From Bacteroidales bacterium UBA6244 (lineage in GTDB: Bacteria > Bacteroidota > Bacteroidia > Bacteroidales > F082): a stretch of DNA of 20,936 bases. Where the stretch lies: contig DJVY01000162.1 of NCBI GenBank assembly GCA_002440885.1, positions 9,191-30,126 on the forward strand. Direction: 5' to 3'. Positions within the stretch are counted from its first letter, which is position 1; each line of letters opens with the position of its first letter. The notes under the pieces are model-generated. The model was given only the letters and a program-made list of their open reading frames with translations. It ran no database searches and was not told the origin of the DNA. The position numbers and the translations under genes are program-made. Below are positions 7,486-14,614 of the stretch, one piece after another.

Positions 7486-8685
7486 TTATTTAGTGACCCG
7501 TTTTGATAAATAGCGTCGCAAAAAATAAGCAATAAGGAGTGCTGTTATAAAGTACCCAATCCTTAAATACAAGGTCTTGGAAGGGTCAACAGTAGCTGTT
7601 TTTTTTGTTGAGATTTTGTCGCCACTGTAACGGATAACGGGATTCAGATAAAAGACACTTTTATCGTAAAATTCTATTTCGGTACGCATATACGGTTCTG
7701 TATCAGGGACAACGAAAGAGGCCTGGGTAGTATCAGACAGCTGGTAAAGCAAGCGCCCGTTCTGCCCGATAAACCGGATATTTGCGGCAGTAGTATTTAC
7801 CGATACAAAAAAAGTATCGCTGTTTAGGCTGGCGTTGGTGAGTACGGGCAAGCTTCTCGACCGCAGGTATTTATCCTGCATGGGTTCGTCGTTTATTCTA
7901 AAAAAGTCGACACCTATGGCGTTGCCTTGTTCTAAGGCCTCCATTACTTTTTCCCTTTCGTCGGAGGGCGAATTGATCAGGGTAAAACGGCGTCCTACTT
8001 CGTTGCTGTTGGTTACATCATGTGCATCATCGTTGGCAATAATCCAGGCCCTCTGACCTGAAGAAAGCGCTTCATCCCAATGGTTTATACTCACCCGCAT
8101 GTTATTCAGCACCTCTATTCCTTCGTAATTGGTCAGGTACTTCATGTCGTTTAGTGTATAGCCCCCACGCAACAAAGGGTGAGCGAGCACCACAAAACGT
8201 GTGTCTTTATCAAGTAAATCCAGAATCCACTGTTTCATGCTCAGGGTCTGCCAAAAAAGCAAATCTGTCCAAAGCACTTTTTTTGAATCGATACACACCT
8301 GATGCGTTTTAAAGATATTGTAACCATGCTCATAAGTAGGTATATACGCCCGATCGTCGCTTTTAAAAGTGTTTATTTTCTGGTAATCAGACGTGGCTAC
8401 ATGATCGAATCCCAACTGGTGATATATGCTATCGATAAGGGTATTGGTGTTGTCGCGTCCCGAGGTCAGCCCCATCCATGCTTTCGACTGCACCTGAAAA
8501 TTGTATTTCAGCCAATTATCCGAATTCATATGCTGATAGGGGTTGTAAAGTTTTTTTCCTGAAAAAGGTACCGGTCCAGAAAACTGATAAACAGGGGCAA
8601 GCAGATAAAACATGATTACCACGCCCAACACAATAACCAGAAACGTTATCAGAAATCTGGATAACAACCGAAAGAATAATTTCAT
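7486..8685 (-). CDS. Membrane-anchored PHP-like (phosphoesterase/amidohydrolase fold) protein
   Basis: The protein has 399 residues with an N-terminal membrane segment (about 11-30) and a C-terminal one (about 375-391, followed by basic RRYLSKRVTK), which leaves the main domain in the periplasm. Residues 60-225 carry PHP landmarks: SDY (99-101), EHG (119-121), VVLAHP (165-170) and NDDAHD (218-223). The first PHP motif, normally HxH, is Gln-Val-Gln at 64-66 (NFQVQSKAWMG), so part of the usual metal site is missing and the protein may be catalytically altered or inactive. Residues 260-370 look beta-rich. It lies upstream of the GT39 enzyme in the same transcription unit, so a role in envelope glycan handling is plausible but inferred. 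The promoter at 8726-8756 fits this start, giving a leader of about 33 nt. Confidence 0.72.
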   Translation of the reverse strand: MKLFFRLLSRFLITFLVIVLGVVIMFYLLAPVYQFSGPVPFSGKKLYNPYQHMNSDNWLKYNFQVQSKAWMGLTSGRDNTNTLIDSIYHQLGFDHVATSDYQKINTFKSDDRAYIPTYEHGYNIFKTHQVCIDSKKVLWTDLLFWQTLSMKQWILDLLDKDTRFVVLAHPLLRGGYTLNDMKYLTNYEGIEVLNNMRVSINHWDEALSSGQRAWIIANDDAHDVTNSNEVGRRFTLINSPSDEREKVMEALEQGNAIGVDFFRINDEPMQDKYLRSRSLPVLTNASLNSDTFFVSVNTTAANIRFIGQNGRLLYQLSDTTQASFVVPDTEPYMRTEIEFYDKSVFYLNPVIRYSGDKISTKKTATVDPSKTLYLRIGYFITALLIAYFLRRYLSKRVTK

Positions 8686-8725
8686 TTAGAAGTTTTTTTA
8701 CGGCGGTAAAATTAACAAAATCGGG

Positions 8726-8756
8726 CAAACGTAGTGAGCAGCTCCTCCGCGACAAA
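8726..8756 (-). promoter_or_regulatory. Strong Bacteroidota promoter for the PHP-like/GT39 operon
   Basis: On the minus strand TTTG (8753-8756) is followed after 19 bases by TACGTTTG (8726-8733), a full match to the Bacteroidota -33/-7 consensus. The -7 box is 40 nt upstream of the ATG at 8685. This is the best promoter match in the window. Confidence 0.66.
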
Positions 8757-8789
8757 TGTTAACCCCTCCACTTCGCTCTGCGTTTTATT

Positions 8790-8831
8790 TTTGAAAACTT
8801 TTCCAAAATATGGAATCTTTGTGTATCTTTG
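8790..8831 (+). promoter_or_regulatory. Promoter region of the response regulator-Hpt operon
   Basis: TTTG at 8790-8793 and AATCTTTG at 8814-8821 are 20 bases apart, and a perfect TATCTTTG -7 box follows at 8824-8831, 39 nt before the ATG at 8871. Either box could be used. A small inverted repeat, TTCCA-aaata-TGGAA (8801-8815), sits between the -33 and -7 elements and could be an operator. Confidence 0.52.
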
Positions 8832-8870
8832 CTTTGGTTATAGGAAACAATAGCCCAAAATATATTGATT

Positions 8871-10211
8871 ATGAGCTCATTTAAAATATTTATTGTCGAA
8901 GATGATCGTTTCTACGGAGAGCTTTTGAAGCGACACTTACAGCTTAATCCCGAAAATGAAGTCGTACTCTTCCAAAATGGGAAAGACTTTTTAAACCAAA
9001 TGTACCAGAAACCGGATATGATTTCATTGGATTATCGGCTACCTGATTTTACCGGAGATATTATTCTGAAAAAGTTGCATGCCGACTATCCTGAAATTCC
9101 TGTCGTCATGGTTTCGGGGCAGGAGGATGTAAAAACCGCTGTTTACCTTATCAAAGAGGGAGCGTATGATTATTATGTAAAGGATGAGGACACAAAGGAT
9201 AGGCTGTGGCATATTGCCAACAAAATTCGCGAAAACAAAAAACTTAAAAATGAAATCACCGAACTCAAGGAAGAGGTAGGGAAAAAATACAATTTCAGCA
9301 ACATAATTGGTAACAGCTCCGGCATTAAAAGCGTATTTGCTTTAATGGATCGTGCTTTAAAGGCCAAAATTTCGGTTACCATTACCGGAGAAACAGGTAC
9401 AGGAAAAGAACTGGTAGCCAAGGCTATTCACTACAATTCCGTTCGGTCGGCACAGCCTTTTGTGGCTGTAAATGTGGCCGCCATCCCATCCGAACTTATC
9501 GAAAGTGAATTGTTCGGCTACGAGAAAGGTGCCTTTACCGGAGCAAATGCCCGAAAAATTGGTAAGTTTGAGCAAGCCAACGGGGGAACGCTTTTTCTGG
9601 ATGAAATAGGTGAAATGAACATCAACATGCAATCGAAATTGCTTCGGGTGCTACAAGAAAATGAACTGACACGCCTGGGTGGCAATGAAACCGTTAAGCT
9701 CGACGTACGACTCATCGTGTCGACACATCGCAACCTGGCTGAAGAGGTAAAGCAAGGACAGTTTCGCGATGACCTCTACTACCGCTTGCTGGGACTGCCC
9801 ATTGAATTGCCTCCGTTGAGGCAACGTGGCACCGACATTATCATCCTGGCCAAATACTTTGCCGATGAATTTTGTCGTGAAAACAAGCTTAAACCCAAGA
9901 ATCTCAGCCCTGATACACAAAAAAAACTGATAAGCTACAGTTATCCCGGAAATGTTCGCGAGCTAAAGGCCGTTGTCGAGCTGGCTACCGTTCTCTCTGA
10001 CGGAGATGAAATAGAGCCCGACAACATCAACTTTAATGCTACCGATCCCATCGCCAACTTTTTAAGCGCCGACTGCTCGCTGGAAGAATACAACAGGAGA
10101 ATCATCAGTTATTTCTTGCAAAAAAATGATCGAAATGTTCTCGAGACAGCAAAACAATTGAATATTGGGAAGTCTACGATATACAGAATGCTTAAAAACA
10201 GCGAAATTTAA
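8871..10211 (+). CDS. Sigma54-dependent response regulator (REC-AAA+-HTH, NtrC family)
   Basis: This is a 446-residue enhancer-binding activator. The REC domain (5-118) has acidic residues Glu10/Asp11/Asp12, phospho-acceptor Asp54, Ser82 and Lys104. The AAA+ domain (about 143-375) has Walker A GETGTGKE (173-180), the sigma54-contacting loop GAFTGA (220-225) and Walker B TLFLDEIGEM (240-249). A Fis-type helix-turn-helix ends the protein (RNVLETAKQLNIGKSTIYRM, 421-440). When phosphorylated it should open sigma54 promoters; its targets are not evident here. The ATG at 8871 is preferred to a TTG two codons upstream. Its stop overlaps the Hpt gene start (TAATG), so the two are translationally coupled and the protein probably receives phosphate from that Hpt domain. 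Confidence 0.93.
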   Translation: MSSFKIFIVEDDRFYGELLKRHLQLNPENEVVLFQNGKDFLNQMYQKPDMISLDYRLPDFTGDIILKKLHADYPEIPVVMVSGQEDVKTAVYLIKEGAYDYYVKDEDTKDRLWHIANKIRENKKLKNEITELKEEVGKKYNFSNIIGNSSGIKSVFALMDRALKAKISVTITGETGTGKELVAKAIHYNSVRSAQPFVAVNVAAIPSELIESELFGYEKGAFTGANARKIGKFEQANGGTLFLDEIGEMNINMQSKLLRVLQENELTRLGGNETVKLDVRLIVSTHRNLAEEVKQGQFRDDLYYRLLGLPIELPPLRQRGTDIIILAKYFADEFCRENKLKPKNLSPDTQKKLISYSYPGNVRELKAVVELATVLSDGDEIEPDNINFNATDPIANFLSADCSLEEYNRRIISYFLQKNDRNVLETAKQLNIGKSTIYRMLKNSEI

Positions 10212-10561
10212 TGATTACGAGCAGTAAACCATATAGTCTTAACAAATTATCGGGTTTTGTTGGCGACGACCCACAGCAAATTCTCGAAATGGTCGACTTG
10301 TTTATACAAACCATTCCTCCCGAATTGACACTGCTCAAAAACAGTGCTTCCAATAATTTATATGATGAAGTAGCTACGGTGGCTCACCGCATCAAACCAT
10401 CAATAGATGTTTTTGACATCCGGGACGCGCTGCAAATCATACGAACGCTCGAGTTGTTCTGTCGAAATGGCCAAAATTTACACCAGGTAAGCGCATTGGT
10501 CGATGAGTTGGTTGAAAAAATTTCGATTGCTCTTGAAGTTATGCGGGGCGAACTGGATTAA
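10211..10561 (+). CDS. Stand-alone Hpt phosphotransfer protein
   Basis: This is a 116-residue helical protein. VAHRIKPSIDVFDI (57-70) matches the Hpt signature (HxxK followed by a small-residue turn), with His59 as the likely phospho-site. It has no transmembrane segment or kinase domain. Such proteins carry phosphate between a hybrid kinase's REC domain and a response regulator. The start codon shares one base with the stop of the sigma54 regulator gene, so the two are made together. That regulator's Asp54 is the likely partner. The donor hybrid kinase is not in the visible window, unless the cut kinase at the left edge belongs to the same pathway. Confidence 0.8.
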   Translation: MITSSKPYSLNKLSGFVGDDPQQILEMVDLFIQTIPPELTLLKNSASNNLYDEVATVAHRIKPSIDVFDIRDALQIIRTLELFCRNGQNLHQVSALVDELVEKISIALEVMRGELD

Positions 10562-10643
10562 ACCGATACGATCTGGCAACCTCACTACCCTCTGTATTTG
10601 TTGGTCTAATTCGAAAAACATAAACAACTATTTCGTGTCTGGT

Positions 10644-10673
10644 CGCAAAGGCGTCTTTCAGCGTTATTTTTTT
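10644..10673 (+). terminator. Possible intrinsic terminator after the Hpt gene
   Basis: CGCAAAG-GCGT-CTTTCAGCG (10644-10663) can fold into a short interrupted stem (AAAG/CTTT plus CGC/GCG with two unpaired bases) and is followed by TTATTTTTTT. The stem is weak. The T-run overlaps the stop codon of the convergent DUF4421 gene. Confidence 0.4.
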
Positions 10674-11770
10674 AACCATTCCCAATAATCAACATTTAAC
10701 CACTTGATAGGCTTTTTCAAGCTAAAACGGTAAACCAGATTAAACCTAAAATTACCGGTGTTCATGGTGTTCCACAAATTATTGATGGGTAAATCATTCC
10801 CAATAATGTGATTCAGGTAGAAGAATCCTACATAAAAGCGGTAGCTGTTATAGCCAATCGATCCACGTATCATCCCGTTAAGATTCACGGATATACCACC
10901 CTTGGTTTTTTTATTGATCGCGGTTTCGTGCACGGTAGCATAACCCAAAGCCGGACCAGCCGATAGTCCGATTACCAAAAAAAAGCGCTGCCAGGCCACG
11001 AAAGTTTGGGTATAGCCCCCATGAACTCCTAAGGTAAATTGTGTTGATTTGTCGTAACCGCTGCCATCGGCAAAATCGGCAGGAATAACCAATGTGGGCA
11101 CAACCGATGAATCGCCTTTTACCATGGCATAAAAAGCAGAAGCACCAAAAATAAACGATCCGGCACTTCGCTTCTGCCATTCGTTTTGAACATAGGCCGC
11201 CCGGTAGCTAAATTTTTTTGAGTTTAAAATATATTGCACGTTCAAACCAGCATCAACCAACCTTAAATCAGGTCGCAGGTAATTGCTGTCGGGTGTATCC
11301 CACCCTGAAATCATATCGGCAGAGTTGGCCAAATACATTCCTTTGTAACGCTGTAAAAATAAATCAATTACATATTTCCGCAAGTACAGATGCGATTGCA
11401 AATCAATGTATTCCGTTTCGCCAAATCTATCGAAATCGCGCTTATTAAATGGGAGGTTAAAGGCAATGTTTAAGCCAAAAATGGAATAATTTGCACCCAG
11501 TCCCAGCATAACCCTGTTGTTGATGTCGTAACGAAGCACTTTTTTAAGCCGGGTGTCTTGTATGCTGAAATTTGCGTATTTTACTGATGAATATAGCCTT
11601 GTGGTAACCTTATCGGTGTAACTGTGGTAGTAATTGGTGTCGTAATCCAATTGTTTTGCTTCCGGCAACTGTGCATAAACAGGTGCGTACAATCCCCAAA
11701 CCCATAAAACAAGCATGCTGCTTTTTAGCAAATTATAGAAAAAACAACCCTTCAGCCACACCCCCTTCAT
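10664..11770 (-). CDS. DUF4421 family protein, probable outer-membrane beta-barrel
   Basis: The chosen form has 368 residues and starts with a signal peptide (MKGVWLKGCFFYNLLKSS, hydrophobic MLVLWVWGLYAP, cleavage near VYA/QLP). The remainder is a series of amphipathic, aromatic-rich strands typical of an outer-membrane barrel (RVMLGLGANYSIFGLNIAF, RFYVGFFYLNHIIGNDLP). The last strand, FRFNLVYRFSL, has the aromatic-ending pattern of barrel proteins, although a few residues follow it. The overall pattern matches DUF4421 proteins of Bacteroidota, whose function is unknown. The frame is open further upstream to a GTG at 11866 with an ATG at 11845. I chose the ATG at 11770 because only that start puts the hydrophobic segment in signal-peptide position. 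A TATCTTTG box at 11913-11920 would then leave a leader of about 135 nt, which leaves room for the ATG at 11845. Confidence 0.76.
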   Translation of the reverse strand: MKGVWLKGCFFYNLLKSSMLVLWVWGLYAPVYAQLPEAKQLDYDTNYYHSYTDKVTTRLYSSVKYANFSIQDTRLKKVLRYDINNRVMLGLGANYSIFGLNIAFNLPFNKRDFDRFGETEYIDLQSHLYLRKYVIDLFLQRYKGMYLANSADMISGWDTPDSNYLRPDLRLVDAGLNVQYILNSKKFSYRAAYVQNEWQKRSAGSFIFGASAFYAMVKGDSSVVPTLVIPADFADGSGYDKSTQFTLGVHGGYTQTFVAWQRFFLVIGLSAGPALGYATVHETAINKKTKGGISVNLNGMIRGSIGYNSYRFYVGFFYLNHIIGNDLPINNLWNTMNTGNFRFNLVYRFSLKKPIKWLNVDYWEWLKK

Positions 11771-11912
11771 TGTTTTAGAAATCAAGTAACAAAAATACCA
11801 CAAGTATGCTTTGGAGAACCCGCCCCCTCCATGGAATAATTTCATGCCTGAGACCTGTGCAAACACGCGGCAATATTTTTAACCATCCATTTGCTCACCA
11901 ACTACCATAGAA

Positions 11913-11920
11913 CAAAGATA
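11913..11920 (-). promoter_or_regulatory. Possible -7 box (TATCTTTG) for the DUF4421 gene
   Basis: The minus strand reads TATCTTTG, a perfect TAnnTTTG match. The -33 region is weak (TTTC about 17 bases upstream). A second, poorer-context box TATTTTTG lies closer to the gene at 11790-11797. Confidence 0.36.
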
Positions 11921-12023
11921 ATGAACATTAGCATTTGGAAAGGGTAGATATTCTTGTCTGCCTATGGCATGAATCTAAGCAAGGAGGGGAAATCTAACCT
12001 CCCTGTCAGCACTATTCCTTTTT

Positions 12024-12072
12024 TAACCCGGATTGAAATCCGGGGTTACATTGTCGGTCGTGCCTACGGCAC
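12024..12072. repeat. REP-like element: two adjacent hairpins
   Basis: TAACCCGGAT-TGAA-ATCCGGGGTTA (12024-12048) forms a long stem with a single extra G, and GTGCC-TAC-GGCAC (12060-12072) forms a second perfect short stem 11 bases later. Paired GC-rich hairpins of this kind resemble dispersed REP elements moved by RAYT (IS200-like) transposases. Only one copy is in this window, so the dispersed nature is inferred. Confidence 0.5.
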
Positions 12073-12118
12073 TTTGAAGTGGTGTTTGGGCAGGCAATTG
12101 GCTTTTGGCGTGGTGAGA

Positions 12119-12307
12119 AACGATGCCTTGATGTTCATTTCGTGAAGCTTCGTCTTTTTTGGCTGTACAAGAACCTGCAAAAATCACTTTTACTTGTGCC
12201 CCCAACGATTTCTTCGTCATCCGGGCATGGGCAATCATATGCGAAACCACCGGTGAAATCACATGAGTTAATGCTGGATAGTATTTTTCGACAAAGCTCA
12301 CCACCAC
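12119..12307 (-). pseudogene. Decayed internal fragment of a sensory [FeFe]-hydrogenase gene (hydS-like)
   Basis: Read on the minus strand, this stretch encodes a 59-residue block from FVEKYYPALT to NEHQGIV. The block aligns without gaps to residues 151-209 of the intact HydS protein encoded at 14615-16333, with 47 of 59 identities by hand count. The homology covers the L2 cysteine motif, which here reads GSCTAKKDE instead of GPCTAKKDE. It ends abruptly on both sides: the N-terminal ferredoxin domain, the L1 and L3 loops and the PAS domain are all missing. The frame stays open around it (12023-12433), but the flanking residues match nothing in HydS. It has the same orientation as the intact gene, 3.4 kb away. 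It is a relic of a duplicated or second hydS, not a working gene. Confidence 0.85.
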
Positions 12308-12414
12308 CAGACTCCGGGCTATAAAGTTATCGAGGCTAGGGGTTGATTTTGGCGTGTGCTCTCTGGGGAAAACCTTCGTTTTTCGTTTGTTTTTCATCCC
12401 GGGAATCTCTCGCA

Positions 12415-12444
12415 CTCGCCTTTTGATAGCCATTAAAAGGCGAG
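12415..12444. repeat. Perfect 10-bp inverted repeat
   Basis: CTCGCCTTTT (12415-12424) and AAAAGGCGAG (12435-12444) are exact reverse complements with a 10-base loop. No intact gene ends nearby and no T-run follows, so its role is unclear. It may be the end or remnant of a mobile element. Confidence 0.7.
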
Positions 12445-12626
12445 AGCTGAGGACTGCTGAAACTCAACATTTGTGGTTCTCTGAATCGCCTCCGTTCGTC
12501 GGGGAATCAACTTGTATTTGTTGCTCGTTGCTATTTCCTTGCAGGTTTTTCGGTTTAAAAAACTTTTTTTAGAAATGAACGTCTTTTCGGAGTGGATCAA
12601 TTCAATAAAGTGCTAACCTTACTCCA

Positions 12627-13210
12627 ATGAAAATTTTCTACATCCCATACGCCTTATTGCCGCTGATGATCACGTTCAATGTAGTTAAAGCACAGACCTT
12701 TGAGAAAAGAAGTTTAAGCAAGCCAATACCATCATTGTGTATGTTGGTGACTCATCCATGGAACGAGCCAAAGAAAGGTTTGCCGATTTCATCGACACAA
12801 GAGGATTTCGTGTATACAAAGAAAAAATACAGAAAGATACGCCTAAAGACAATAACAACAAAGGGAAGTCGCTTCAGATTAATCAGACAGATAATAAACC
12901 AAGACTGATGTCGAATCATTACATTTCGGGAGATACAATTTACACAGCCTTAGCCTCTCTATTTGATGTAATGATGGGTCAGTATTCGGCCCGTTTAAAG
13001 TTTTACACGGCAAAGGACAGCACAGGGAAATTATACGTGGCAGTTACAGGCTTTGTTTCTAGTAATACCTTTGGCGGCGATTTTTTCGATTTGCGAATAC
13101 AAAAAGGAGGAAAAGGTTCCAATTGGGCACAGCGCGAGTTGTTTAAAAAGTTGAACGACTACCTGTTGCAATACGATGACGTTTATGAAATTATGTATGC
13201 CAAAGAGTAG
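12627..13210 (+). pseudogene. Small secreted protein gene broken by a -1 frameshift
   Basis: The ATG at 12627 opens a clear signal peptide (MKIFYIPYALLPLMITFNVV, then KAQ), but that frame soon loses sense and stops at 12908. The body of the protein continues in another frame up to 13210, from about IIVYVGDSSMERAKERFADF to DVYEIMYAKE. The two frames join naturally if one A is restored in the A4 run at 12705-12708. The product would then be about 195 residues: signal peptide, KKKFKQANTIIVYVG, and a mixed alpha/beta domain with NTFGGDFFDLRIQKGG. I do not recognise the family. Starting the second frame at the GTG at 12737 would give a protein without a signal peptide and is less convincing. A sequencing error in the A-run is possible. 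It lies in the degraded zone next to the hydS fragment. Confidence 0.62.
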
Positions 13211-13426
13211 GAGTTTTTGATCTAAAAACTGTGATAAAAATGAAGCGATTTAATACTGCATTTGAAATCGAGAAGTTGAAATAGAAAAGTGTGCACATAT
13301 GATCGTCATTAATCAACAACAATATTGCCATAAAAAACGCTCACTGTCTCCTCCCGCGGCGGCGAGATGAAAGGCTTGTTCCGGTTGATAAATACAAAGA
13401 CTAACGTAGTCATTATCATCAGACCG

Positions 13427-13455
13427 AAAAAAGGTAGGTTAAAAAAACACACCTA
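13427..13455 (-). terminator. Weak possible terminator after the phosphatase gene
   Basis: On the minus strand TAGGT and ACCTA (5-bp stem, long T-rich loop) are followed by CCTTTTTT. The stem starts in the phosphatase stop codon. It is weak and is listed only because it sits at the end of the five-gene hyd operon. Confidence 0.27.
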
Positions 13456-14607
13456 TTCATCCTCAAACACCACCACCAGCTTGCCCATGGATCGAAGTTT
13501 TTCAGCAATTAAGGGAACGATTTTTTTTCGCGGCAAAATTCCCTGCTGGAGAAACTGTATATGTCCTGCCCCGGGATTCGTGGCCGATCCAACCCAAAGA
13601 TGAATTCTATCGGCATTAGTTAACAAGGCATTTAGCTCATATACGGCACTTTCATCGATTAGATCGTCAGTATCTTCACCCAATAAATTATATACCTGGT
13701 TTAGGGTAATAACACCTTCGGTGACTAAAGTAATGTGTTCAATTTTATAGGATGGCGGCGACAGCGTACTATGCTCATCTTCGGTAACTACCAATGATCG
13801 CTTTAATTCACGCGCCACCATACACGATGTTGTTCCGCCACATACCACCTGAATTCCGGGCATCTGATTAAACGCCTCTACAAATTGCTTGTCGTGTTGC
13901 TTATTGGCCGGCACACCCGTAATCAGGTTAACGGTAATTCCCCTGCGGCACAAAGCAAAAACTGCTGTACAATCGTCGCCATGGGCTTTGCCCCAAAATT
14001 CCCGGGCCTTGCGATGAACCACTTTTGGCACATCGGTGTGTTGCAGTCCGTGAAACATCAGCTGACTAGTAATGTATTTGGCTACACCATGGGCTTCCCA
14101 TCCATTAATCAGGCCATTGCCCAGACCTGCCTGGGTTATGCCATCGCTCATCAGCAGAATGCCTTCCCCCTCGCCAATAGTACCATTCGACTCATAAATA
14201 ACGGCCTTACCGATAGTAAAAACCCTGTGTTTCAATACCACGGCAGCTAACGTGCTGACCAAAACCGGGGGCGGACTATCGTACGACAATACCGAAACAT
14301 CTCCGTTATTGAGTATCCGTGCTAACGAAAAAACTGCAAAGGGATGGCCTTTCCCCCATTGCTTGTTCAATCGGGTTACTTCGTAATAAAAAGCCTCACG
14401 CATGCTCACACCTGTTTTCATCATGCCCAACACCCGATTCATGGTGAAAGTAGCTGAAATATTCGCCTTGATTCCCGAACCCAACCCGTCGCATAGGATA
14501 AACGTAACAGCATCTTCCTCACGGATTACCCCAAACGAATCGCCACTGGGACTCCCAACCACTTTCGGACTGTATGCGTCAATTATTTCGGTATGAAGAT
14601 ACGACAT
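13453..14607 (-). CDS. SpoIIE/PP2C-type phosphatase linked to the sensory hydrogenase
   Basis: This is a 384-residue protein. Residues 1-222 are a PPM/SpoIIE Ser/Thr phosphatase domain with the metal-binding motifs SGDSFG (21-26), CDGLGSG (39-45), MSDGI (153-157) and HGDDCTAVF (209-217). All the key Asp residues are present, so it should be active. Residues about 225-384 are an extra domain (NLITGVPANKQHD, VVCGGTTSCMVAREL, ITLVTEGVITLNQVY) that resembles the tail of phosphatases found beside clostridial [FeFe]-hydrogenases; its role is not known to me. It directly follows hydS, and the pair probably forms an H2 or redox sensor with phosphatase output. The start could also be the ATG at 14625, overlapping hydS by 11 bases; I prefer 14607, where the conserved part begins. 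Its phosphoprotein substrate is not identified. Confidence 0.85.
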   Translation of the reverse strand: MSYLHTEIIDAYSPKVVGSPSGDSFGVIREEDAVTFILCDGLGSGIKANISATFTMNRVLGMMKTGVSMREAFYYEVTRLNKQWGKGHPFAVFSLARILNNGDVSVLSYDSPPPVLVSTLAAVVLKHRVFTIGKAVIYESNGTIGEGEGILLMSDGITQAGLGNGLINGWEAHGVAKYITSQLMFHGLQHTDVPKVVHRKAREFWGKAHGDDCTAVFALCRRGITVNLITGVPANKQHDKQFVEAFNQMPGIQVVCGGTTSCMVARELKRSLVVTEDEHSTLSPPSYKIEHITLVTEGVITLNQVYNLLGEDTDDLIDESAVYELNALLTNADRIHLWVGSATNPGAGHIQFLQQGILPRKKIVPLIAEKLRSMGKLVVVFEDE

Positions 14608-14614
14608 AGGATTG

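Larger units (their letters stand above)
11921..12626. other. Degraded intergenic region with no intact gene
   Basis: About 700 bases lie between the DUF4421 gene and the frameshifted secreted-protein gene. They contain a short GGAGG/CCTCC inverted repeat near 11985-12004, a REP-like double hairpin (12024-12072), a decayed piece of a sensory-hydrogenase gene (12119-12307) and a perfect 10-bp inverted repeat (12415-12444). The stretch 12308-12414 and most of 12445-12626 hold nothing I recognise. It looks like accumulated scar DNA. Confidence 0.6.

Noticed and set aside
8686..10663. A sigma54 (-24/-12) promoter near the NtrC-type regulator
   Set aside because: I looked for GG-N10-GC arrangements around the neighbouring genes and saw none convincing by eye; the visible promoters are of the housekeeping Bacteroidota type.
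12023..12433. A 136-codon minus-strand open frame as a real gene
   Set aside because: Only its middle 59-62 codons match HydS; both ends are unrelated, the start lies in an inverted repeat and the end runs through the REP-like hairpins. It is a relic in a frame that happens to be open.
12700..12712. Programmed -1 ribosomal frameshifting at the A-run
   Set aside because: The run has only four As, no clear X XXY YYZ slippery site and no obvious downstream stimulatory structure.
12737..13210. Independent gene starting at GTG 12737
   Set aside because: The signal peptide at 12627 joins this frame by a one-base change, and the frame extends upstream to 12704 with sensible sequence, so a split single gene is simpler.
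11771..13452. A complete insertion sequence or CRISPR array in the gene-poor zone
   Set aside because: There is no transposase frame, no paired terminal repeats around a gene and no regularly spaced direct repeats.
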